From Atopobiaceae bacterium (lineage in GTDB: Bacteria > Actinomycetota > Coriobacteriia > Coriobacteriales > Atopobiaceae): a DNA stretch of 38,718 bases. The notes beneath the pieces were generated by a model. The model did not search any database, had not been told where the DNA came from, and saw only the letters and a program-made list of their open reading frames with translations. The position numbers and the translations under genes are program-made. Of the stretch, positions 9,137 to 16,615 are shown piece after piece. Every line of letters begins with the position of its first letter. Positions within the stretch are counted from its first letter, which is position 1. Location: contig JAFWKQ010000070.1 in assembly GCA_017545665.1 (NCBI GenBank), positions 1-38,718 on the forward strand. Direction: 5' to 3'.

Positions 9137-10161
9137 TTTGTGGACCGTGACGTTTTCCGCTCTCTATGCCTCAGCTCTGCCTTGCGTTTGCGCAACTCAG
9201 CATATCCCACAGGTTTTGGATGCTCTTTTCCGGCAAGCACATCCAAAAGGTCTTGAAACTCCCCTTCCGATGGCCACGTTTCCTCGTCCACGTCCGCATC
9301 GATTCGATTTGCCAGCTCGCGTCCGATGTCCATCATTTGCACGGCGCTCTCCAACTGCTCCTTTGCGACAAACCACAGCTCATAATCCATCTTTCGTGCC
9401 GCAAAACATCGCGCGCAGTCCTCCCCAAGTCGATTGCCATGCTCCTCCCCTTGGTATTCAAGGCCAAACCCCTTGTTACGCCAGCATAGGTCAATGCGTA
9501 TGGATTCGTGAGGATACAGCCTCTGCGCCTCGGCTGAAAGCTCGACCTCATAGTTCATGATTGGCTGCACAATACCCAGCCCATGCAGCTCCGGAGGCAA
9601 CGTAAGCGCTAGCTGAAGCGAGGTTTCGGGGGCAGACGCCGCACCTTCGCAGGTATAGGCCATTGCCATCTTCAGGTTTCGCTTTCCCCAGGCATGTCCC
9701 ACGCCAGAAAGGAACTCGTTGATGGACTCGAAGCTCGTCAAGGGTGCCCGCTTATCCTGACCCAATGGTTTGTCTTTTGCGGGAGTCCACGTACCAAGGT
9801 AGCGTCCAAGCATCTGACAGAGATTCGCCTGATGGAGCTGACTGGCCTGCTGCAGCAGCGTGAACTCAGGCGAGGAAACATATACCCCCTCGTGCAGCTC
9901 AAACACACCATTCTTCGGCAAGGGCCCCTTCCAAACGTGGCAGACCGCATTAGAAGAGCGTCTGCGTTTTGTTTGCTCGTCAACAAGCAGCTCTATGGGA
10001 TACGGCAGCTTTTCCGCAAAATCGCCCAAGGTCTCTCTTACTTGCGCCATATCCGCCACAAACGTGGAAGCGTCCGGGGATGCAAGCAAGAGCTCACGTC
10101 CTTCTTGCGCAGCAAGCTCCAGCGCCGTATCGGCAGATAGATTGCATAGGCAAATGCTCAT
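9127..10161 (-). CDS. AbiEi/DUF559-like protein with putative endonuclease fold
   Basis: 344-aa cytosolic protein from ATG 10161 (GAGG site). The N-terminal half (SNAVCHVWKGPLPKNGVFEL, GVYVSSPEFTLLQQASQL) resembles the AbiEi-like antitoxin proteins common in actinobacteria. The C-terminal part (IRIDLCWRNKGFGLEYQGEE, then GEDCARCF and YELWFV) follows the D...ExQG...H pattern of DUF559/Vsr-like PD-(D/E)xK nuclease domains. No AbiEii partner is next to it, so this is an orphan of the type whose role is unknown. The Lys/Arg-rich tail could bind nucleic acid. The family call comes from motif recognition. Confidence 0.6.
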   Translation of the reverse strand: MSICLCNLSADTALELAAQEGRELLLASPDASTFVADMAQVRETLGDFAEKLPYPIELLVDEQTKRRRSSNAVCHVWKGPLPKNGVFELHEGVYVSSPEFTLLQQASQLHQANLCQMLGRYLGTWTPAKDKPLGQDKRAPLTSFESINEFLSGVGHAWGKRNLKMAMAYTCEGAASAPETSLQLALTLPPELHGLGIVQPIMNYEVELSAEAQRLYPHESIRIDLCWRNKGFGLEYQGEEHGNRLGEDCARCFAARKMDYELWFVAKEQLESAVQMMDIGRELANRIDADVDEETWPSEGEFQDLLDVLAGKEHPKPVGYAELRKRKAELRHRERKTSRSTKHN

Positions 10162-10312
10162 AGGGACCTCGCTTCCTCAGACGAAAATTATGTGCGCACA
10201 AGGTTACGACATTTCCTGAGCACTTGAGTTGAGCGAATCAAGACGTTGGAAGGGAGACAGCTCCCTTGCTCACATGGTTACCAAAATATCGTCTTGACAT
10301 AAATAGGGAAAA

Positions 10313-10350
10313 GCCCCAAGTTGAGGTCTCGCAAAACCACAACTTGGGGC
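10313..10350. terminator. CCCCAAGTTG hairpin
   Basis: 10-bp perfect stem (10314-10323 with 10340-10349) followed by GCCTGCCCCTAG. It is in the 437-bp gap between the 9127-10161 gene and the Rrf2 gene, immediately downstream of the minus-strand sorting-signal remnant, so it may have been that gene's terminator. It is related to the dispersed GGGACAG/GGGGCAG hairpins. Confidence 0.5.
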
Positions 10351-10378
10351 CTGCCCCTAGTTTTGGGTCAAGTGGCTG

Positions 10379-10545
10379 TTAGCGCTTGCGGCGGCCGGCA
10401 AAGACGGCAGCGACGCCCGTGGCGACCATCGCGGTCGCACTCGCAAGGGTCGTGGGATCGCCCGTCTTGGCGAGCGTGCCGCTCGACCTCGAGGTGGACG
10501 TCGAGCTCTTGCTGGTACCACGCTTAAGCTGCGCGATTCCCTTCC
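10379..10545 (-). pseudogene. C-terminal remnant of a sortase-anchored surface protein
   Basis: Minus-strand reading gives a Ser-rich stretch, then GTLAKTGDPTT, a hydrophobic segment (LASATAMVATGVAAVFAG) and the basic tail RRKR before TAA. This is the layout of a cell-wall sorting signal, with LAKTGD in place of LPKTGD. An in-frame TGA lies about 56 codons upstream with no start codon between, so only the anchor of a former surface protein is left. The Pro-to-Ala change would probably also harm sortase recognition. Confidence 0.65.
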
Positions 10546-10598
10546 CTCAATCAGGTACGCGCTCTCACGACACCCTCTGGTTGAGTACAGGCAGACCC

Positions 10599-11039
10599 CT
10601 ATCCACGATACCGCATGGCCTCACGTTCCGACGTCGCGTCCATGAGTTCGCGCAACGTTGTGGCTGCGAGCTGGGCTTCCATGGCGTCATCTACGGCCGC
10701 CAGGCTCTTGCCGAGCACGGCGTGGACGTTCCTGCCCACCGGGCACGCGGGATTGGGATTGTCGTGGAGGCGGAACAGTCCCTCTTGCCCCTCGACGGCA
10801 CGGAACACGTCAAGCAGAGAGATCCTTTCCGGCTCGCGAGCGAGCGACGCCCCGCCGACGCCTGGCTCGACGCTCACGATGCCAGCAGCCTTGAGCTGGC
10901 CTAGGACGTTACGCACCACAACGGGGTTTACGCCTACGCTGCCCGCCAGGAATGCAGACGTGGTCTTGTGTTCCCCGCCAAGCAGGGCTATGCAGAGCAG
11001 TATATGAGTGGCCACCGGCAGCCGAGTCGAGTACCTCAT
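10599..11039 (-). CDS. Rrf2-family transcriptional regulator
   Basis: 146-aa DNA-binding regulator from ATG 11039, preceded by AAGGAGGAAGG. The N-terminal winged helix (MRYSTRLPVATHILLCIALL, TSAFLAGSVGVNPVVVRNVL, GQLKAAGIVSVEPGVGGASL) is typical Rrf2. Only one Cys (NPACPVG) is present in the sensor region, so it should not hold the three-Cys [2Fe-2S] cluster of IscR/NsrR and is closer to YwnA-type members. It is divergently transcribed from the sirtuin gene across a region with repeated TTGTAA palindromes, the likely operators for both genes. Confidence 0.9.
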   Translation of the reverse strand: MRYSTRLPVATHILLCIALLGGEHKTTSAFLAGSVGVNPVVVRNVLGQLKAAGIVSVEPGVGGASLAREPERISLLDVFRAVEGQEGLFRLHDNPNPACPVGRNVHAVLGKSLAAVDDAMEAQLAATTLRELMDATSEREAMRYRG

Positions 11040-11077
11040 GATCCTTCCTCCTTGGCTCAAGCATAGCATCGTCTTGT

Positions 11078-11186
11078 TGTAATGTCATGTGTTACAACTG
11101 TGGAAGAGAAGGGTTTCTCGGTTGTAACTGTTGACATTACAGCATACGCCTGCAATGCTAGGTGTTGTAAGCAATACCTTTACAAC
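11078..11186. promoter_or_regulatory. Probable Rrf2 operators between the regulator and the sirtuin
   Basis: Two nested inverted repeats: TGTAATGTCA (11078-11087) with TGACATTACA (11132-11141), and GTTACAAC (11091-11098) with GTTGTAAC (11121-11128). A third palindrome, GTTGTAA-N9-TTACAAC, lies at 11164-11186, about 40 bases before the sirtuin ATG. Repeated TTGTAA half-sites between divergent genes fit autoregulation by the Rrf2 protein and co-control of the sirtuin. Confidence 0.65.
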
Positions 11187-11223
11187 AGACGAGCGAAGCG
11201 ACACAAAGAATGGGTGATTCGGA

Positions 11224-12207
11224 ATGAACGACTTCTATGAGCAGGACGGATACCGACAAACGATCCAGTTGGGCATCGAGGCAGTGCGCAACTTTAGGCC
11301 GGGTCTCACGTATGGTAAAGCCAGCGAACAGGAGAGGATCGCGCGGCTGCAAGACGAACTCGAGCAGGCTGACGCCATCGTGGTTGGCGCAGGAGCGGGC
11401 CTCTCGACGGCGGCCGGGTTCACGTATAGCGGAGAGCGCTTCGAGCGCTACTTTGGCGATTTCGCAAAGCGCTTTGGCATCCAGGACATGTATTCCGGGG
11501 GCTTTTATCCGTTCCCCGACGAGCAGACACGCTGGGCATGGTGGGCACGAAACATATACTGCAACCGCTACGTCGACGCGCCGAAGCCTGTGTATCGTGA
11601 GTTGCTGCAGCTGCTACGTAACAAGGACTACTTTGTCATAACCACCAACGTGGACCACCAGTTCCAAAAGGCTGGCATCGACAAGGGCCGCCTGTTCTAC
11701 ACGCAGGGCGACTATGGCCTGTTCCAGAGCGTGAACCCAACCATCCGGAAGACCTACGACAACGAGGAGTGGGTCATGCGGGCAATGGAGGCTCAGGGGT
11801 TCGCGCGGGATTCGGACGGCGTGTTCCAGATTCCGCAAAGCGGAGTTCGCATGAGCATCCCGTCGCGGCTGATTCCTAAGTGCCCAGATGACGGGTCGGA
11901 CGTGACGATGAACCTCCGCGCCGACGATTCCTTTGTGGAAGACGAGGGGTGGCATCACGCGTCCGCGGCGTACGCACGCTTTCTCCATGAGCACGAGGGG
12001 CTTCGCACGCTCTTCCTGGAGATAGGCGTGGGCGCAAACACACCCGTAATCATAAAGTACCCCTTCTGGGCCATGGTGGACCAGAACCCCCGCGCAACCT
12101 ACGCCTGCCTCAACTACGATGAGGCCTATTGTCCCAAGCAGATCGAGGGACAGTCCATCTGTGTGCAGGGCGACGCGGCCGCCCTCCTCCCCCACCTGGA
12201 AAGCTGA
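11224..12207 (+). CDS. Sir2-family protein, class M (SirTM)-like
   Basis: NAD-dependent sirtuin, 327 aa from ATG 11224. NAD-binding motifs are GAGAGLSTAAG and TTNVDHQF. The position of the catalytic His is Gln (YTQGDYG), as in class M sirtuins, which are protein ADP-ribosyltransferases rather than deacetylases. The zinc-ribbon region keeps only one Cys (IPKCPDDGSD) but retains the MNLRADDSFVEDEGWH segment. The macrodomain, GcvH-like and lipoate-ligase genes that accompany characterised SirTM operons are absent; the neighbour is instead a divergent Rrf2 regulator with shared operators. The stop codon TGA lies inside the first copy of a GACAAGGGGACAGG repeat, so the natural end may have been altered by that repeat. 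Confidence 0.85.
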   Translation: MNDFYEQDGYRQTIQLGIEAVRNFRPGLTYGKASEQERIARLQDELEQADAIVVGAGAGLSTAAGFTYSGERFERYFGDFAKRFGIQDMYSGGFYPFPDEQTRWAWWARNIYCNRYVDAPKPVYRELLQLLRNKDYFVITTNVDHQFQKAGIDKGRLFYTQGDYGLFQSVNPTIRKTYDNEEWVMRAMEAQGFARDSDGVFQIPQSGVRMSIPSRLIPKCPDDGSDVTMNLRADDSFVEDEGWHHASAAYARFLHEHEGLRTLFLEIGVGANTPVIIKYPFWAMVDQNPRATYACLNYDEAYCPKQIEGQSICVQGDAAALLPHLES

Positions 12208-12378
12208 CAAGGGGACAGGTAACTTGTCATCCAGCACCTCGGTCGAGACCTCATTGTCGATCTTAATGAGATAATCGGCGTCATCGAGCCATGACAAGGG
12301 GACAGGTAACTTGTCATCCAGCACCTGGGTCGAGACCTCATTGTCAATCTTAATGAGATAATCGGCGTCATCGAGCCA
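12205..12378. repeat. 87-bp tandem duplication containing a GGGACAGG hairpin
   Basis: Units 12205-12291 and 12292-12378 are identical except for two substitutions (cctcgg/cctggg and gtcgat/gtcaat). Each begins with TGACAAGgggacaggtaaCTTGTCA, a hairpin of the dispersed GGGACAG family. The length is exactly 29 codons, so on the minus strand the duplication repeats the peptide WLDDADYLIKIDNEVS plus the tail encoded by the hairpin. Confidence 0.9.
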
Positions 12379-12631
12379 AAACGCGCTCATGCCAAACGCG
12401 CCATCCATGCCGTCTTCTTCGTTAACCGTTACGATAACGCGCAACGGGCCGTGCGCCATCTTGCCCTTGGCCGTGGTGAGAAGGGCGCGGTATTTTAACG
12501 CGGCGATGATCTCGCCCACTGGTTTTATGATTCACCTTTGTTACCACATCAAAGACCACGACTGAGGTTGCCACCCCGTCGCATATGAGGAGACACTTAT
12601 TGGGGGTTCTTCCGTCCATCGTTCTTACCAT
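12240..12631 (-). pseudogene. Frameshifted remnant of an unrecognised gene
   Basis: On the minus strand a start at 12631 gives MVRTMDGRTPNKCLLICDGV and continues about 32 codons. A shift of frame near 12530 is then needed to continue with KPVGEIIAALKYRALLTTAK and FWLDDADYLIKIDNEVS. The protein-like composition of both halves suggests one former gene, but I do not recognise the family. Its 3' end runs into the 87-bp tandem duplication carrying the GGGACAGG hairpin, which probably truncated it. Confidence 0.35.
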
Positions 12632-12715
12632 GTGGTGCAACCAAGACGGAGACTTTGGCATGAAAATAGTCTTATACTAGTTCGAACGCTCGCATCCTAC
12701 AGGCAGGGGCACCCC

Positions 12716-14173
12716 ATGGCGACTTTTTCTGTTTCCCTTGAAAATATGTTCAATATTTTAATCATTGCCGCGGGCATCGGCGTTTGCGGAATGAACATTC
12801 TGCAGGTCAGTTCTGGCGCGCACCTGAGGGAACAGGTAAGGAGATACTTCCTGCTCTTCTTTGGCGTCGTCATCATCAATATTGGCAGCCACTTGGCGCG
12901 ACAGCTCATGGAGGGCTTCCCGGGTCCGGTCATCGGCTTTTCCATACGTGCGGTGACGCTCCTTGAGTTCTTGGCATCCGGAGTCATGGCCTTCCTCTTT
13001 TCGGAGCTCACCCTCTACATCGCGGACCCAGCAAAAGGTCGAGGCGTCTTCCAGAAGCTCTTTCGCATAACGCTTGCGTTTCACGTCGTTCTTATGATCG
13101 TCTCGAACTTCACCGGCCTTTGCTACTATTTTGATGCAGGCAACGTGTACCATCGCGCTCCGGCATACCTGTTGTCCAACGTGGCGCACATCGTCATGCT
13201 CGTCACGGACGTATACCTCATAACGCACAATCGCGACAGCTTCAGCCCCCAAGTCCGTCGAGCGTTCTGGCTCTACATTGTTTCGCCCATTGCCGCCATA
13301 GCCATCCAGGCGTTCTTCCACGATGTGCAGTTCATCATACTGGCAACAGTATGCTCTGCGGCTTACGTGGCTCGGGTCATCATGAAGGACGAGATGCAAA
13401 AGTACGAGGAGAACCAGCAGACCGCCAGCCGCCTGGGCACGGAGCTGGAGATGGCCACCACCATACAGTCGAGCCAGCTGCCGAAGCTCTTCCCCGCGTT
13501 CCCCAACCGGGCCGAGTTCGACATCTACGCCAGCATGACTCCCGCCAAGGAGGTGGGCGGCGACTTCTACGACTTCTTTATGATCGACGACGACCACATC
13601 GCCCTGGTGATGGCGGACGTTTCGGGAAAGGGCGTGCCCGCCGCGCTGTTCATGATGGTCTCCCGCGTGCTCATAAAGTCCCACTTGCAGAATGGCGAGA
13701 CGCCCGGCGAGGCGTTGGAAAACGTGAACGACCAGCTCTGCGAAGGCAACGAGATGGAGATGTTCGTAACCGTCTGGGTCGCCGTCCTGGAGATTAGCAC
13801 CGGCAAGGGAATGGCCGCGAATGCCGGGCACGAGCATCCGGCATTGCGTCGCGCGAACGACCCGTACGAGCTTGTCGTTTACCGGCACTCCCCTCCCGTG
13901 GCCTCGATCGAGGGGATTCCGTTTCGCGAGCACGAGTTCGAGCTGCGCAAGGGCGATGCCCTGTTCGTGTACACCGACGGCGTGGCAGAGGCAACGGACG
14001 CGAACGACGAGCTGTTTGGCACGGACAGAATGCTGGAGGCGCTAAACGCTCACCCCGACGCCACGCCCGAGGAAGTCGTCGGCAACGTGAAAGAGGGAAT
14101 CGACCGATTCGTGCGTGATGCGGAGCAGTTCGACGACATTACCATGCTGTGCTTGGAGTACAAGGGCGCGTAG
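12716..14173 (+). CDS. Membrane-bound PP2C/RsbU-type serine phosphatase
   Basis: Probable signalling phosphatase that dephosphorylates an anti-sigma antagonist-like partner. ATG 12716 is preferred (AGGCAGGGG upstream, and the membrane domain starts at once); the open frame begins earlier at 12632. Residues about 10-235 contain six or seven hydrophobic segments, a membrane sensor of unknown ligand. A linker helix (EMQKYEENQQTASRLGTELE) leads to the SpoIIE domain with EMATTIQSSQLPK, the metal-binding PAKEVGGDFYDFF and MADVSGKGVPAALFM, then AGHEHPALRR, FVYTDGVAEATD and FDDITML. 485 aa. No RsbV/RsbW-like partner is present in this window. A strong terminator hairpin follows. Confidence 0.9.
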   Translation: MATFSVSLENMFNILIIAAGIGVCGMNILQVSSGAHLREQVRRYFLLFFGVVIINIGSHLARQLMEGFPGPVIGFSIRAVTLLEFLASGVMAFLFSELTLYIADPAKGRGVFQKLFRITLAFHVVLMIVSNFTGLCYYFDAGNVYHRAPAYLLSNVAHIVMLVTDVYLITHNRDSFSPQVRRAFWLYIVSPIAAIAIQAFFHDVQFIILATVCSAAYVARVIMKDEMQKYEENQQTASRLGTELEMATTIQSSQLPKLFPAFPNRAEFDIYASMTPAKEVGGDFYDFFMIDDDHIALVMADVSGKGVPAALFMMVSRVLIKSHLQNGETPGEALENVNDQLCEGNEMEMFVTVWVAVLEISTGKGMAANAGHEHPALRRANDPYELVVYRHSPPVASIEGIPFREHEFELRKGDALFVYTDGVAEATDANDELFGTDRMLEALNAHPDATPEEVVGNVKEGIDRFVRDAEQFDDITMLCLEYKGA

Positions 14174-14214
14174 CCGACTGTCAAAAGAGGCAATACAAAG
14201 GCGCATAGCTGACT

Positions 14215-14241
14215 GCCAAAAGGGGCCAATCCCCTTTTGGC
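14215..14241 (+). terminator. Terminator of the RsbU-type gene
   Basis: Perfect 11-bp stem GCCAAAAGGGG / CCCCTTTTGGC with a 5-base loop, followed by GTTTTGCTTTT. About 25 bases upstream lies a half-copy (ACTGTCAAAAGAGGC), suggesting a local duplication. Confidence 0.75.
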
Positions 14242-14316
14242 GTTTTGCTTTTGAAACGGAGAAGCGCCAAACGGCGCGGACGCTACCATCTCAACCGAGG
14301 AAAACTCGGCTCATGG

Positions 14317-14682
14317 CTAGCGGATGTGCTTGGTGAGGCCGATGGTAAAACCGGAGGGTGAAACCATGAGGGCGGCCTTGGAGGAAGGGGTCTCCACGAT
14401 TTTGTCGCCCATGGCGTTCTTGAAGCCCTTAGACACGAGGAAGTCGTATGCCTCGTCGAAGTCGCTCACGTTTACGCGGATGTTCGTCATGTCCCTCTCC
14501 TGTTCGTCGTATTGCGCCACATCCACGCGGAAGTCCTCACCGTACTTGAGCACGCAGTTGGTGGCGTCTCCCTCAATGCCCGTTTTGGTGTGCGCGCGCT
14601 CGAAGCCGAGCTCCTCAAACAGCGCAATGGTCTCTGTGGCATTAGAGGTGACGATGGACGGGTAGAACGAGGAGATCTTCAT
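14317..14682 (-). CDS. VOC (glyoxalase/bleomycin-resistance fold) family protein
   Basis: 121-aa protein from ATG 14682 with a GGGAGGA site. It has the babbab layout of one VOC domain: FYPSIVTSNATETIALFEEL at the start, VDVAQYDEQERDMTNIRVNV in the middle, and ALMVSPSGFTIGLTKHI at the end. The usual metal-ligand positions are not obviously filled (no N-terminal His), so this is probably a non-catalytic or binding-type VOC protein. Substrate unknown. It stands alone, convergent to the RsbU-type gene. Confidence 0.75.
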   Translation of the reverse strand: MKISSFYPSIVTSNATETIALFEELGFERAHTKTGIEGDATNCVLKYGEDFRVDVAQYDEQERDMTNIRVNVSDFDEAYDFLVSKGFKNAMGDKIVETPSSKAALMVSPSGFTIGLTKHIR

Positions 14683-14828
14683 GGTCTTTTCCTCCCGATA
14701 ACGGCGAGCTTGCGACCGCTCCGCGCGAAGGCCTTCGCTTCCACTCCGCGAAGCTGTCGCAATGTGATTAACAAACAGATGTGAATTTTACACCATTATC
14801 GACCCGCCCGCGCTGGTAAAACGTCCGC

Positions 14829-14960
14829 CTGCGCACACGCAAGCGCCCGGGGTGTGCAGATCCGGAGGTTTGGATGCCGAGAAGGGCGGGCAAACCTCCG
14901 TTTGTGCACACTCGGGCGCCTTGGGTGTGCGGATGCGGAGGTTTAGGCGGGACGCAGAAG
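14829..14960. repeat. Imperfect ~55-bp direct repeat with internal hairpin
   Basis: In the 1.15-kb gap between the VOC gene and the toxin locus, a unit beginning near 14829 (GCGCCCGGGGTGTGCAGATC, then CGGAGGTTTGG) recurs near 14902 (GCGCCTTGGGTGTGCGGATG, then CGGAGGTTTAG). Between them CGGAGGTTTG pairs with CAAACCTCCG (10 bp). The sequence is non-coding; open frames across it have repeat-like composition only. Confidence 0.6.
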
Positions 14961-15081
14961 AAGCAAGACGACAGGCGTTGTTCAACATGCCGAAAGCCAA
15001 GTTGTACCCAGCCTTCTGAAAAGAGGCCACCGGCGCAACTCTTGACAACGACGACAGGTTTGAGCACCTTAGAGGGCCGTC

Positions 15082-15234
15082 CACTTTCAAGCTCGCCCTC
15101 GGGTTTGGTTTTTGGGGCAGCTTTTGTCGCGAGGGCGATATGGCACCCCCTATACGCGCAGGTAGGAGGCCCGTTTTTGGGGCCCCGTAGAATCGGAGCC
15201 CGGATTTTCAAACCCGAAGCCGAGTTTGAAAGTG
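15082..15234. mobile_element. MITE-like inverted-repeat element, copy A
   Basis: Arms 15082-15107 and 15207-15234 are imperfect inverted repeats (CACTTTCAAGCTCGCCCTCG against the complement of CCCGAAGCCGAGTTTGAAAG). The core carries GGGCGATATGGCACCCC and CGCGCAGGTAGG. The same arms and core recur at 17946-18104 (same orientation), 29319-29487 (reversed) and, without the core, at 30117-30148. It contains no gene and resembles a miniature inverted-repeat element. Confidence 0.65.
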
Positions 15235-15664
15235 AAAGGGGGGGTCCAGGAAGCGCAAAGTCCGCAGCGGCGCGAATCGGCTCCCGCTCCACGTTCGGGC
15301 TCAGCTCGAACGATACCTCGCCAGCGAGTCGCATAAAACCTTCCGAAGGCCCGCTAACTCATTACTGAATAATTGCCACCATCTCTTCGGGCCTGGCGCC
15401 ACCGACGGCATAATGCGCAGGATACCACGCAGGGTATAGGCAATTTCGGACATCGCCAGCACTTGCAGGAACGTCGTGCGCTCAATTCTACCTCTGAGTC
15501 AAGTTAACCCAAACTCAATTATTGCCCGCTCATCGTCCGTGCCCACGTCATAGTCCGTTTTATAGTCCGAGCTCGCCCAAATGCCACTTTACGAACTCGA
15601 GGCAAACTTATAAGACTGATCAAACGTGCTCTTTTTGTCCCCGCTACGTATGGAAACGTTCGAA

Positions 15665-15680
15665 TTGGGGTATCATACAG
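15665..15680 (+). promoter_or_regulatory. Candidate -10 region for the antitoxin RNA
   Basis: TATCAT at 15671-15676 lies 7-12 bases before the first RNA repeat (15683). No convincing -35 box is visible. The call rests on spacing and AT content. Confidence 0.35.
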
Positions 15681-15682
15681 CT

Positions 15683-15785
15683 AGGGTGTTTCCCCGCCTA
15701 GTGGGACTGTTATAAGGGGCTTCCCTTGGCCCAAAGCAAGGATGTTATAAGGAGTGTTTCGCAGCTCTGAGTGCGAATGTTAACA
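15683..15785 (+). ncRNA. Type III toxin-antitoxin RNA antitoxin, three repeats
   Basis: Three consecutive units of 32, 35 and 36 bases (15683-15714, 15715-15749, 15750-15785). Each begins AGG(G/A)G and ends (C/A)TGTTATA or ATGTTAACA. The middle of each unit differs in sequence but keeps a hairpin: TCCC/GGGA in unit 1, CCTT/AAGG in unit 2, TTCGCA/TGCGAA in unit 3. A rho-independent terminator follows, then a Shine-Dalgarno and a toxin-like ORF. This is the layout of ToxIN/CptIN loci, in which each RNA repeat folds into a pseudoknot that binds one toxin. Known antitoxin repeats are usually near identical, so these diverged units are unusual. Confidence 0.65.
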
Positions 15786-15820
15786 GCGGGACGGGTCGCG
15801 AGCCCGTCCCTCGCTTTTTT
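15786..15820 (+). terminator. Terminator between antitoxin RNA and toxin ORF
   Basis: GGGACGGG (15788-15795) pairs with CCCGTCCC (15803-15810) around a 7-base loop, followed by TCGC and six T. In type III systems a leaky terminator at this point keeps antitoxin RNA in excess over toxin mRNA. Confidence 0.85.
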
Positions 15821-15831
15821 GAGGAGGTCGC

Positions 15832-16128
15832 ATGGCGATCGATCTGTTCAGTGACCTCGCCGTTATCAATCTCAATTGCATGTTCCCGGTGCCACGTGGC
15901 GTCTATCATAGAGTCAGCATTCCCGACGAGAGGGATTCCCGATATCGAAACCTGCTAAGAAGCGAGGTTCGCCTGATTCGCCGAAATGAGCAGAGGATCA
16001 TGCGCAATGCCGAGGGAATCTACCGCTACAAGCTTTCGCATGACGACAACGACCGTCTCGCCGCGCGCTGTAATGACTTCGCAGCGCTTGAAGAGGCTTG
16101 CCGAAAATATATAAACTATACTGGGTAG
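15832..16128 (+). CDS. ToxN/CptN-like type III toxin, C-terminal half only
   Basis: 98-aa protein from ATG 15832 with a GAGGAGG site directly behind the antitoxin terminator; an in-frame TGA at 15820 rules out a longer start. LAVINLNCMFPVP, the YRNLLRSEVRLIRRNEQRI helix and CNDFAALEEACRKY correspond to the C-terminal half of ToxN/CptN endoribonucleases (normally about 150-170 aa). The N-terminal ~70 residues are missing; in characterised ToxN that part contributes most active-site residues. The ORF may therefore be an inactive remnant kept with a functional antitoxin RNA, or a minimal variant. Family membership is recognised from sequence pattern, not from a search. Confidence 0.6.
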   Translation: MAIDLFSDLAVINLNCMFPVPRGVYHRVSIPDERDSRYRNLLRSEVRLIRRNEQRIMRNAEGIYRYKLSHDDNDRLAARCNDFAALEEACRKYINYTG

Positions 16129-16250
16129 CTTCGTCGCCGAGGAGTGCCAGACATGGATGTTGGGCGGCAAACGCGCCCCGCAGCCGAGTCCGTTGGCTCA
16201 AGGTCACCGAGTCCCCATGCATGGGATAGTCCATTCGGTTGGCGCTCTGC

Positions 16251-16406
16251 TCATAGGGGGTATTGGCCGTTAGGCCAGATCTGAGGAGCGGCTTCGGCTG
16301 TGATGTTCCACTGCCGCATAACCGATGGCATGTCGTAGTCAGGAAAATAATCCGGTAGGATGACGCCGTTATACTGTAGCGCCCTCATCGTAGCCGCCTG
16401 ACGCAT
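16251..16406 (-). pseudogene. C-terminal fragment of an unrecognised gene
   Basis: The minus strand reads MRQAATMRALQYNGVILPDY, then FPDYDMPSVMRQW and ends AAPQIWPNGQYPL before TGA. The composition is protein-like, but the frame has no Shine-Dalgarno and its upstream continuation is not convincing, so it looks like the tail of a lost gene. I cannot name the family. It occupies part of the 487-bp gap between the toxin ORF and the 16616 gene. Confidence 0.35.
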
Positions 16407-16615
16407 CGCGAAAAACCCTTGGGCATTGCGTTTCGAGCAACTTGGCGAAGGGGACCGCGAGAGGAATCGACCTTGTCGCCCGCGCCTTCCGCGCGTGACC
16501 GTCGACCGCCGCGTTGGAGGCGGCTACGTTGCCTAAGCCCGCCGTTCTCCCCCGGCCCACACGCAGCGATTCCGCGTAAAATGACATAAGGCACACCCGG
16601 CGAGGAGACGAACCC

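Noticed and set aside
11614..12519. 301-aa minus-strand open frame across the sirtuin gene
   Set aside because: Most of it is a shadow of the sirtuin. Only its first ~100 codons look protein-like, and these are treated as part of a frameshifted remnant.
14874..15368. 164-aa plus-strand open frame through MITE-like copy A
   Set aside because: It lies in repeat sequence, has no ribosome site, and the equivalent frames in copies B and C are not conserved.
15683..15785. Short CRISPR array
   Set aside because: The conserved parts are the unit ends and the middles form hairpins; only three units, no cas genes, and a terminator plus toxin-like ORF follow, which fits a type III antitoxin better.
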